Shown here piece by piece: positions 1 to 5,215 of a stretch of DNA of 5,377 bases; position 1 is the first letter of the stretch; every line of letters begins with the position of its first letter. The stretch covers positions 1 to 5,377 of the forward strand of contig WQXZ01000122.1 of the NCBI GenBank assembly GCA_009781525.1, given 5' to 3'. Made by a program: the position numbers and the translations under genes. The stretch is from Coriobacteriia bacterium (lineage in GTDB: Bacteria > Actinomycetota > Coriobacteriia > Coriobacteriales > UBA8131). A model generated the notes under the pieces. The model made no database searches, was not told the origin of the DNA, and saw only the letters and a list, made by a program, of their open reading frames with translations.

Positions 1-2
1 AG

Positions 3-320
3 CTGCTGGTTCCAGCCTATATCGCTGCTGGCGCTGACTCATGGAGTGGCCAGCCGATGAATGATAAGCCAATGATCTATGACAAGTACGGTGGGCAGAT
101 GATTTTCGGTATGGACATGATCATTCCGGAAGGCGCTACCCAACCGACTGCAGAAATGCCACTTGATGAGGCAAAGGCGATCGGCCAGAACTTTATTGAC
201 AAGTACATCATGAACTATGCTGAGAAACCGATTCTCGGTGGTGCTTTTGCAGGACCGGAAGGCTACGACGAGTTTTTCTATGAGGCCTGTCGCGACGCAT
301 TCAACAAGATTGCCAGCTAG
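3..320 (+). CDS. C-terminal part of an unrecognised protein (possibly flavodoxin/FMN-reductase-like)
   Basis: The frame is open from the window edge to a TAG stop at 318-320, giving 105 visible residues; the true start lies upstream. The ATG at 57 is probably internal: the frame continues upstream of it with protein-like sequence (LLVPAYIAAGADSWSGQP) and no Shine-Dalgarno site precedes it. The visible part runs through GGQMIFGMDMIIPEGA, an acidic helix-like stretch (PLDEAKAIGQNFIDKYI) and a C-terminal tail, GAFAGPEGYDEFFYEACRDAF. A hydrophobic strand with 'GMxxIPEGA', then a short loop and a helix of the 'DEAKAIGQNF' type, is reminiscent of the last strand and helix of NAD(P)H-dependent FMN reductases or WrbA-like flavodoxins. 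That is only a resemblance; no FMN-binding or catalytic residue is visible. There is no signal peptide or membrane segment in this part. It is followed by a hairpin at 376-399, so it is probably the last gene of its transcript. Confidence 0.75.
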   Translation: MLVPAYIAAGADSWSGQPMNDKPMIYDKYGGQMIFGMDMIIPEGATQPTAEMPLDEAKAIGQNFIDKYIMNYAEKPILGGAFAGPEGYDEFFYEACRDAFNKIAS

Positions 321-375
321 GAGCCTTAGCTGAACCTGTTTGACAGCAGACATAGCAAGATTTATACAACCTGGA

Positions 376-399
376 GCAGCCCGCCATTCGGCGGGCTGC
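376..399 (+). terminator. Tail-less hairpin terminator after the first gene
   Basis: A perfect 10-bp stem (GCAGCCCGCC / GGCGGGCTGC) closes on an ATTC tetraloop, 55 bases after the stop codon of the upstream gene. The stem is almost entirely G:C, but no T-run follows, so this is not a classical intrinsic terminator. Tail-less hairpins of this kind are common after actinobacterial genes. It could act as a terminator or as a 3'-end stabiliser. Confidence 0.65.
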
Positions 400-429
400 A
401 CGCCTCAGGTGGCGATGCAGTCCGAATTG

Positions 430-665
430 CTGCCGCTGACTACCAGGCTGCCACCGGAAGCGCCGGCATCGGTCGCTCCCGCGCTCCGGTGGCGCGCTAC
501 CGCGCATGTGCCGCCGCGCCACCGGCGCCCGGGATCGGTCGCTCCCGCCACCACCGCGCCATCGGCGCTTCCACCCCCATTACCCAGCGCGCAACCGCAC
601 CCCGCCACCACCGCGCCCTCCTGGTGGCAGCCCGGCGGCAGCTTGCGGCGGCGGAACTGCTGCTA
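430..665. repeat. GC-rich, degenerately repetitive intergenic island 1
   Basis: This stretch is far richer in G+C than the genes around it, with C-rich runs on the + strand. It holds degenerate internal repeats: a 15-base word (atcggtcgctcccgc) at 468 and 534, spaced 66 bases, and a 17-base word (cccgccaccaccgcgcc) at 544 and 601, spaced 57 bases. These spacings are close to the 59-base and 67-base steps of the island at 2490-2700, and both islands use words such as cgccgcgccac on the same strand, so they may be relatives of different age. Open frames run through it in several phases, as expected for any sequence poor in A+T; I find no convincing start or ribosome binding site and treat it as non-coding. 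Confidence 0.55.
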
Positions 666-701
666 GTGAGACCTACCGGTACCCTGTCGGTGCCCGTCCT
701 G

Positions 702-898
702 CTCCCTCTGCCAAACCGGAAGCAGTTGGTGGCAAGAAATCGGCTTCGTCGGTGTCGGAGCGTGGTTTTCTTCCCATAATTACTATCGAAAGGTGTATTG
801 AACTGTCATTTTGGCAGGTTTTGCCTTTATTTCTACATTTCCGGGCACCGACGAAGCCGATTTCTTGCCACCAACTGCTTCCGGTTTGGCAGAGGGAG
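702..898 (+). repeat. Palindromic repeat element, copy 1 (53-bp perfect inverted arms)
   Basis: The left arm at 702-754 and right arm at 846-898 are perfect reverse complements over 53 bases, separated by a 91-base loop. A second copy in the opposite orientation lies at 2170-2363. The arm cores of the two copies are nearly identical, whereas the loops are clearly more diverged, though alignable along their length. Where the copies differ in the arms (ccggaagcag versus ccggaggcag; ggcaagaaatcgg versus ggcaaaaaatcgg; and the outermost bases ctccctc versus ctcgt) both arms of each copy carry the matching change. No transposase lies within it and I see no target-site duplication. It could be a MITE-like non-autonomous element, a structured RNA, or a large terminator/attenuator. 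Transcription from either side would give a hairpin with a stem of about 53 bp. Orientation is set arbitrarily by the loop. Confidence 0.9.
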
Positions 899-1032
899 GG
901 CATCAGCAGGCATCAACCCGAGATTTGGTTCGAGCATCAGCACCCACCTCAACGTTTTCAGAGTATGAGCGGGTAAGAGTAAGCAGCCTACATGTAACAC
1001 TCGTCGGAAAACACCAGGTTTGGCTAAAATGC

Positions 1033-1062
1033 ACTCTGCATAGCATCATAAGTTTGCAGAGT
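1033..1062. other. Short inverted repeat upstream of the nuclease-like gene
   Basis: ACTCTGCA at 1033-1040 is the exact reverse complement of TGCAGAGT at 1055-1062, with a 14-base spacer. It lies about 70 bases upstream of the start codon at 1129. No T-run follows, so it is not an obvious terminator; an operator or a small RNA hairpin would both fit. The rest of 899-1128 contains no gene that I can support. Confidence 0.4.
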
Positions 1063-1089
1063 TAACATAAAATGGGGCGGAGGCGAAGA

Positions 1090-1122
1090 TTAACACAACG
1101 CAAGCTAATATACTAGTATAGT
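1090..1122 (+). promoter_or_regulatory. Likely promoter with a 12-bp perfect palindrome
   Basis: TTAACA at 1090-1095 resembles a -35 box. The downstream sequence offers several overlapping -10-like hexamers: TATACT (1109-1114), TAGTAT (1114-1119, 18-base spacing) and TATAGT (1117-1122). The palindrome tatactagtata spans 1109-1120 and would cover the -10 element, so a dimeric repressor could bind there. If TATAGT is the -10 box, transcription would begin at about the ATG at 1129, giving a leaderless mRNA; this agrees with the absence of any Shine-Dalgarno sequence just before the ATG. Which hexamer is used cannot be settled by eye. Confidence 0.45.
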
Positions 1123-1128
1123 AGCCAC

Positions 1129-2085
1129 ATGGAAATCTTTATTACACATCAGTCAGCGCTTCAGTACTGGCGCTTGCACGAAAAGGCGTTGTACACAAGT
1201 CAGAACCGCGTTCGCCGAACAAGGCCACCAACGTACCAGCCAAACCAGACCTTGATCGCACGTGCTAACGAGACGGGGATTGCGCTACCAATAAACATCA
1301 TGGTGAGCCATAAGAATGTTACACATCCATCATCAGTCATTCGTCACCATGTCCTCAGCGGATTAATCCCTGCCAACAGCTTTGTAGATGTAGGTAACGG
1401 GTTGTTCATTGGTTCACCGGAGCTTTGCTTTTTTCAAATGGCAAACACTCTTTCAATGCATAATCTGATACAGCTGGGATATGAGCTCTGCGGAACGTAT
1501 TCACTGCCAGAAACTGTTACTACCGAGACAGCGATATACAATCGTAAGCCTCTCACCAGCAAGCGAAAGCTGGATGAGTTCGTTTCGCAGATGAACAAAG
1601 CTCGAGGGCAATATAAAGCAGAGAGAGCGCTACGATACATCGATGATGGTTCAGCCTCACCAATGGAGACAGCACTGGTTATGTTACTTACCTTGCCAAA
1701 TGCACTAGGAGGATATGGGCTGCCAACCCCCAAACTAAACGCTCGGATTGTCCCCGCAAAAGCAAACAAGCATAATTCGAGCAAATCCTTCTATTCCTGC
1801 GACTTGCTTTGGCTGAAAGAAAAACTTGCTGTGGAGTATGACAGCAACCAATACCACACAGGAGCTGAGCGAATCTCAAATGATGCTCGTCGACGTAACT
1901 CATTGTCGTTGCTGGGCATCAATGTCATTACAGTCACCAGCAAGCAGATACATAGTCCAGACGAGCTTGAGATTGTTGCCAGACAACTTGCCAGCAGTCT
2001 GAACAAGCGACTCAGACTTAATCACACAAAGTTCTCAGAAGCGCAGCACATATTACGACAAGCACTCTTCCAGATATCGACATAG
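1129..2085 (+). CDS. DUF559/Vsr-like endonuclease-domain protein
   Basis: This 318-residue protein has two parts. The C-terminal part (about residues 175-292) follows the DUF559/Vsr-like PD-(D/E)xK pattern: a helix with E180 (SPMETAL), a strand with D225 (SCDLLWL), a strand with E236 and D238 (LAVEYDSNQYH), then D252 and R254-R256 (NDARRRNSLSLLGINVITVT). These resemble the usual D...ExD...H...DxxR layout, so a metal-dependent nuclease fold is likely; activity is not shown. The N-terminal part (about 1-125) has a histidine- and arginine-rich middle (HKNVTHPSSVIRHHVLSGLI) and a segment like 'GNGLFIGSPELCFFQMA'. This recalls the region of AbiEi-type and related proteins that precedes such endonuclease domains, but that assignment is tentative. 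There is no signal peptide or membrane helix. The start was chosen because it directly follows a plausible promoter; there is no Shine-Dalgarno site, so translation may be leaderless. The gene stands alone, flanked on both sides by copies of the palindromic element. A role in defence, DNA repair or a toxin-antitoxin-like system is possible but unproven. Confidence 0.85.
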   Translation: MEIFITHQSALQYWRLHEKALYTSQNRVRRTRPPTYQPNQTLIARANETGIALPINIMVSHKNVTHPSSVIRHHVLSGLIPANSFVDVGNGLFIGSPELCFFQMANTLSMHNLIQLGYELCGTYSLPETVTTETAIYNRKPLTSKRKLDEFVSQMNKARGQYKAERALRYIDDGSASPMETALVMLLTLPNALGGYGLPTPKLNARIVPAKANKHNSSKSFYSCDLLWLKEKLAVEYDSNQYHTGAERISNDARRRNSLSLLGINVITVTSKQIHSPDELEIVARQLASSLNKRLRLNHTKFSEAQHILRQALFQIST

Positions 2086-2169
2086 TTACTGCTTAGCAAG
2101 GCAAAGCGCTAACCTACTTAATAATGACTCTTTGAGTAAATATCGATAACTCGATAACCCAGGTCACTA
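2086..2169. other. Short AT-rich spacer after the nuclease-like gene
   Basis: There is no gene here. A weak TTAGC / GCTAA inverted repeat lies just after the stop codon and a direct repeat of tcgataac occurs at 2143-2150 and 2151-2158. No convincing terminator for the nuclease-like gene is seen before the palindromic element, so that element may itself end the transcript. Confidence 0.35.
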
Positions 2170-2363
2170 CTCGTTGCCAAACCGGAGGCAGTTGGTGGCA
2201 AAAAATCGGCTTCGTCGGTGTTCCAGAACCTGAGAGTGGCTGCAAAAACCAACAAGAATGACAGTTTTACGTGTCTATCGATGGTAATTCTGGGGAGAAA
2301 ACCTCGTTCAGACACCGACGAAGCCGATTTTTTGCCACCAACTGCCTCCGGTTTGGCAACGAG
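2170..2363 (-). repeat. Palindromic repeat element, copy 2 (51-bp perfect inverted arms)
   Basis: The left arm at 2170-2220 and right arm at 2313-2363 are perfect reverse complements over 51 bases with a 92-base loop between them. The reverse complement of the loop aligns along its length with the loop of copy 1 (for example shared ggttttct, aattac and aactgtcatt), so the two elements are homologous and inverted relative to each other. The arms differ from those of copy 1 at two core sites and several outer sites, each matched by the partner arm. This copy sits between two convergent genes, where it could serve as a bidirectional terminator. No transposase or target duplication is visible. 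Confidence 0.9.
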
Positions 2364-2416
2364 CGGGTTCGAAGGTCGTGAGAGACTGAGATGAGACGGA
2401 AAAAGGGTTGCGACTG

Positions 2417-2448
2417 AAGAGCGACCTGCTTGATGGCAGGTCGCTCTT
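2417..2448 (-). terminator. Perfect 13-bp hairpin, possible terminator for the EF-G-like gene
   Basis: AAGAGCGACCTGC at 2417-2429 pairs perfectly with GCAGGTCGCTCTT at 2436-2448 across a 6-base loop. Read on the minus strand, a short T-run (rc of aaaaa near 2400-2404) follows about a dozen bases after the stem, which is farther than in a classical intrinsic terminator. The hairpin lies between the GC-rich tandem repeat and the palindromic element, roughly 260 bases after the EF-G-like stop codon. It may be a late terminator or an RNA-processing stop. It works equally well as a stem when read on the plus strand. Confidence 0.5.
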
Positions 2449-2489
2449 GAGAATACTTGGTGTCCGGTGCCCGCGGCTTGGTGTGGGCT

Positions 2490-2700
2490 TGGTGCCCCGC
2501 TGCGCCCCCGACCGCCCGCGCCCCCGGCGCTCGGCCCCGCCGCGCCACTGGTGCCCCGCCGCGCCCCCGACCGCCCGCGCCCCCGGCGCTCGGCCCCGCC
2601 GCGCCACTGGTGCCCCGCCGCCCCGCTGCGCCCCCGACCGCCCGCGCTCCCGGCGCTCGGCACCGCCGCGCCCCTGGCGCCCGCGCCCCCGGCGCCGGCC
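2490..2700. repeat. 59-bp GC-rich tandem repeat (about 3.5 units)
   Basis: Units begin at the word tggtgcccc at 2490, 2549 and 2608, with a divergent partial unit from 2675 (tggcgccc). The first two steps are exactly 59 bases; the third is 67 because of an 8-base insertion near 2620. Units 1 and 2 are almost identical. A period of 59 is not a multiple of three, so the repeat would change frame from unit to unit and is unlikely to be coding. On the minus strand each of the first two units has four closely spaced G-runs (G5, G3, G5, G4), a quadruplex-forming pattern. It starts a few bases after the stop codon of the EF-G-like gene and so lies in its 3' untranslated region. No unique spacers separate the units, so it is not a CRISPR array. 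Confidence 0.85.
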
Positions 2701-2705
2701 TCAGA

Positions 2706-4763
2706 CTACCCCTCTTTGCGTCTGGCTTGGTAGTCGGCTACCAGCTTGCGCGAGATCTCAGCAGGAACCTCTTCGTAGCCTTCGAGCTCTACAGCGTACG
2801 AACCGATTCCGCGGGTCATCGAGCGAAGGTCGCGCGAATAGGTGATAACTTCCTTGTACGGAACACGTGCTTTAATTACGGTGCGCCCATTGTCGTCGGT
2901 GCTCATACCGGCTACGCGACCGCGTCTTGTCGAGAAGTCGCCCATGATGGTGCCAGCATATTCTTCGGTCACTGTGACCTCGATATTTGCCATCGGTTCC
3001 AGCAGGTAGACATCCGCTTTCTCGCATGCCGCGCGAAACGCCAAGCGGCCTGCCTGCTTAAAAGCCATTTCGTTACTGTCGACTGAGTGGTAGGAGCCGT
3101 CGTAGACAGCGGCTTTCAGATCGACAAAGGGATCGTCGGTCAGGAAGCCTTCGATCATCGCCTCACGAATGCCCTTATCAACAGCAGGAATCAACCCTTT
3201 AGGAATACGACCGCCAACAACCTCATCCAGGAACTCATAGCCACCTCCAGGGTTCGGCTCCAGGCGAACGTAGCAGTCGCCGAACTGCCCAGCACCACCG
3301 GTCTGCTTCTTGTGGCGGCCTTGCGCCTCTGCTACACGGCGGATAGTCTCACGATAGGGAACCTTAACCTCTAGCAGGTTGGCTTCAACATTCGAACGCT
3401 CTCTCAGCCGAGACAGAATCAGGTCAACGGCACCTTCGCCTAAGGTGGTCAGAATCGTCTGATGGGTCTGCTCGTCACGACGCAAAGTCACACAGGGGTC
3501 GATTTCTGTGTAGCTAGAAATAAAGGCACCTAGCTTGTCCTCATCTTTTTGGTTTGCGGCTTCGATTGCCACAGGGTAAAGTGGCTTTGGCAGCGGCAGG
3601 GGAGCAATCTCAACTTTACCGGATGCCGATAGAGTGTCACCGGTTTTCGCATCAGAGAGCTTCGGCAGAATAATTATGTCGCCAGCAGCAGCCTGGGTAA
3701 CAGCATCGGTTTCTTTGCCGCACATCTCAAGTAGCTGGGTAAGGCGATCCTTCTTGCCTGTGCGGGCGTTGATCAACTCAGTTCCCGGTTCAATGGTGCC
3801 TGACAGGATCTTCACAAACGACAGGCGGCCGACAAAAGCGTCAGAAACCGACTTGAAAACATAGCAGGCCTTTTCGCCGCCTGGATCAATTGCTATATCG
3901 TCACCTTCTGCTGCAGCAATAGGTGTGTGTGCTGCGGGATTCGGGAAGTAGTTAACAATAGCGTCCATCAGCAAGGTCACGCCCTGCTCGATCAGCGCAG
4001 AGCCAACGAACACCGGAATAATCAACTCAGCTGCAATAGCCTTATCCATCAGGCTCTCCAGCTCTTCCTGAGTCAAAGCTTCGCCTTCAAGATACTTCAT
4101 CATCAGGTCGTCATCAGCTTCAGCCACCAGGTCAACCAGCTGTTCCCTAGCAGCCTCGGCTTCGGCGACGAATTCAGCGGGAATATCCTCGACACGTTCC
4201 CTACCACCTTCGTGATAGTGCGCCTTCATGTGGATAATATCGATCACACCCTTGAAGTCCTTGTCTACCCCAATAGGCAGATTCACAGCACCAACGCGAG
4301 ATCCGAATTGCCTGACCAAGCCAGCCAAAGCCTCCTCATAGTTGGCGTGCTCGCGATTGATATGGTTGATAAAAATCGCGCGGGCAAGCCCCATGCGCTC
4401 AGCTGTATCCCACAGTTTTATCGTATTGATCTGCGGACCGGCAACTGCGTCAACGACAAACAGCGCCATCTCTGCAGCCCCCAGAGCTGCGATAGTGTCG
4501 CCGACAAAGTCGTCTGAGCCAGAAGTGTCCAGCAGGTTGATTTTTATATTCTTATATGAAACGGGAGCTATTGAAGTTGAGATTGTGAATTGGCGTTTGA
4601 TCTCTTCGGGATCATAGTCTAGATTCGACTTGCCATCGGCTGTTGTTCCCATGCGGGTGGTCTTACCAGAAAGATGAAGCATGGCCTCGGCTAACGTGGT
4701 CTTACCTGCTCCATCCTGACCAACAAGGACAACGTTGCGGATACTTTCTGATGTCGCTGTCAT
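2706..4763 (-). CDS. fusA2: Elongation factor G-like translational GTPase paralogue (EF-G2 type)
   Basis: At 685 residues it is nearly full EF-G length. The G domain has a P-loop GQDGAGKT (15-22), switch I RQFTIS with T60, DTSGSDDF (79-86) in place of the usual DTPGHVDF, NHIN (133-136) in place of NKxD, and GSA (254-256). Domain II spans about 295-385, III about 392-465, IV about 466-585 with GRHKKQTGGAGQFG and the tip loop YHSVDSNEMAF (H559), and V about 586-680 with EPMANIEVTV and IMGDFSTRRG. The tip-loop histidine needed near the decoding site is kept, but the catalytic G3 histidine is serine (S83) and the guanine-recognition aspartate is asparagine (N136). This fits EF-G2 paralogues rather than the housekeeping factor of the str operon or a TetM-type protector. 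EF-G2 paralogues in mycobacteria and Bacteroides are reported to lack normal ribosome-stimulated GTPase activity. A role in translocation or stress physiology is inferred, not shown. The start is supported by a strong Shine-Dalgarno site. The gene is monocistronic here and convergent with the nuclease-like gene. The symbol is provisional. Confidence 0.95.
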   Translation of the reverse strand: MTATSESIRNVVLVGQDGAGKTTLAEAMLHLSGKTTRMGTTADGKSNLDYDPEEIKRQFTISTSIAPVSYKNIKINLLDTSGSDDFVGDTIAALGAAEMALFVVDAVAGPQINTIKLWDTAERMGLARAIFINHINREHANYEEALAGLVRQFGSRVGAVNLPIGVDKDFKGVIDIIHMKAHYHEGGRERVEDIPAEFVAEAEAAREQLVDLVAEADDDLMMKYLEGEALTQEELESLMDKAIAAELIIPVFVGSALIEQGVTLLMDAIVNYFPNPAAHTPIAAAEGDDIAIDPGGEKACYVFKSVSDAFVGRLSFVKILSGTIEPGTELINARTGKKDRLTQLLEMCGKETDAVTQAAAGDIIILPKLSDAKTGDTLSASGKVEIAPLPLPKPLYPVAIEAANQKDEDKLGAFISSYTEIDPCVTLRRDEQTHQTILTTLGEGAVDLILSRLRERSNVEANLLEVKVPYRETIRRVAEAQGRHKKQTGGAGQFGDCYVRLEPNPGGGYEFLDEVVGGRIPKGLIPAVDKGIREAMIEGFLTDDPFVDLKAAVYDGSYHSVDSNEMAFKQAGRLAFRAACEKADVYLLEPMANIEVTVTEEYAGTIMGDFSTRRGRVAGMSTDDNGRTVIKARVPYKEVITYSRDLRSMTRGIGSYAVELEGYEEVPAEISRKLVADYQARRKEG

Positions 4764-4773
4764 GCTCTATCAA

Positions 4774-4780
4774 CCTCCTT
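4774..4780 (-). promoter_or_regulatory. Strong Shine-Dalgarno site of the EF-G-like gene
   Basis: Read on the minus strand this is AAGGAGG followed by TTG, an almost complete match to the anti-Shine-Dalgarno sequence, 10 bases before the ATG at 4763. It fixes the start and suggests high translation initiation. It contrasts with the nuclease-like gene, which has no such site. Confidence 0.85.
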
Positions 4781-5198
4781 GAATGGATAGTGTGTGAAAA
4801 AAGCCTTCTGGTCATCGAGAAAACAACCAATCGGCATAACGAAAGACATGCTGTAACACTATACTATATTGCACTTGCCTAACATGGTTTAAGCTGGCTA
4901 AATTGGAACAGGTGTATGTGGATAAGACCACGCGTAGCACGCAGGAACCAAAAAGGGAGTCTGTAAGCCTGCGGTACTGAAGCGGTGAAATAAGCGGGGG
5001 AGAGCTTTGTTTGGTAACACCAAAAACACCATATTCGGCTGCAATTCCGACAGCAGTAGGATAAGCAGCAGAATCAATGAGGGATAAACCCGATGACGAA
5101 AAGCTATAAAAGGCGCTTCACAGTTAGAGGCGCATTGACGCAAGGTGCTGCTATGCATACCCGCTATGCAAGCAAAACCAGGCAAAACGGAAAAAGAA
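4781..5198. other. Divergent intergenic region without a supportable gene
   Basis: About 420 bases separate the ribosome binding sites of the two divergent genes. Open frames here lack ribosome binding sites and recognisable protein character. Toward the right gene there is TATAAA at 5105-5110 and TTGACG at 5135-5140; neither has a well-spaced partner, so I do not name a promoter. The word aggcgc is repeated at 5111 and 5128 and gctatgca at 5150 and 5163, which might be regulator contacts. I recognise no riboswitch, tRNA or known small RNA. Confidence 0.45.
4857..4877 (-). promoter_or_regulatory. Candidate -10 region for the EF-G-like gene
   Basis: On the minus strand two overlapping TATAGT hexamers occur at 4868-4863 and 4863-4858 (TATAGTATAGT), each 5 of 6 to the -10 consensus. 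No good -35 box is seen at 16-18 bases. Use of this site would give a leader of roughly 90 bases. The local sequence CAAG...AATATA...GTATAGT resembles the region just upstream of the gene at 1129. Confidence 0.35.
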
Positions 5199-5206
5199 AA
5201 AGGAGA
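5199..5206 (+). promoter_or_regulatory. Shine-Dalgarno site of the 5'-nucleotidase-like gene
   Basis: AAAGGAGA lies 9 bases before the ATG at 5216. Another ATG at 5208 is only one base from this site and opens a six-codon frame ending in TAA at 5226-5228, so the ATG at 5216 is the correct start. Confidence 0.75.
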
Positions 5207-5215
5207 AATGACACG

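Noticed and set aside
922..940. tRNA T-arm-like word GGTTCGA after copy 1 (a similar GGTTCGA follows copy 2 near 2366)
   Set aside because: The flanking bases do not form the T stem, and no acceptor, D or anticodon arms can be placed around either one.
506..976. A 156-codon open frame through GC island 1 and palindromic element 1
   Set aside because: It has no ribosome binding site and low-complexity composition in its first half. Only the short part inside the repeat shows a coding-like substitution pattern, reported as a finding rather than as a gene.
1072..1116. A 14-codon upstream open frame (MGRRRRLTQRKLIY) ending inside the palindrome before the nuclease-like gene
   Set aside because: There is no convincing Shine-Dalgarno site, and it overlaps the likely promoter, so it would not be in the main transcript.
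702..2363. Composite transposon or insertion sequence
   Set aside because: No transposase or recombinase is found between or within the elements, and no target-site duplication is visible at their edges.
2490..2700. CRISPR array
   Set aside because: The units follow one another directly with no unique spacers of constant length, and no cas gene is present.
2408..3086. Long proline/alanine/arginine-rich open frames through the GC-rich tandem repeat
   Set aside because: They arise because GC-rich DNA has few stop codons; the 59-base period changes frame each unit, the frames run antisense into the EF-G-like gene, and none has a ribosome binding site.
2706..4763. Tetracycline-resistance ribosomal protection protein (TetM type)
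   Set aside because: The switch, domain IV (TGGAGQFG, YHSVDSNEMAF) and domain V (IMGDFSTRRG) sequences follow the EF-G/EF-G2 pattern.
4898..5185. A 95-codon minus-strand open frame in the divergent intergenic region
   Set aside because: It has no ribosome binding site, shows no recognisable domain, and overlaps the upstream region of the 5'-nucleotidase-like gene.
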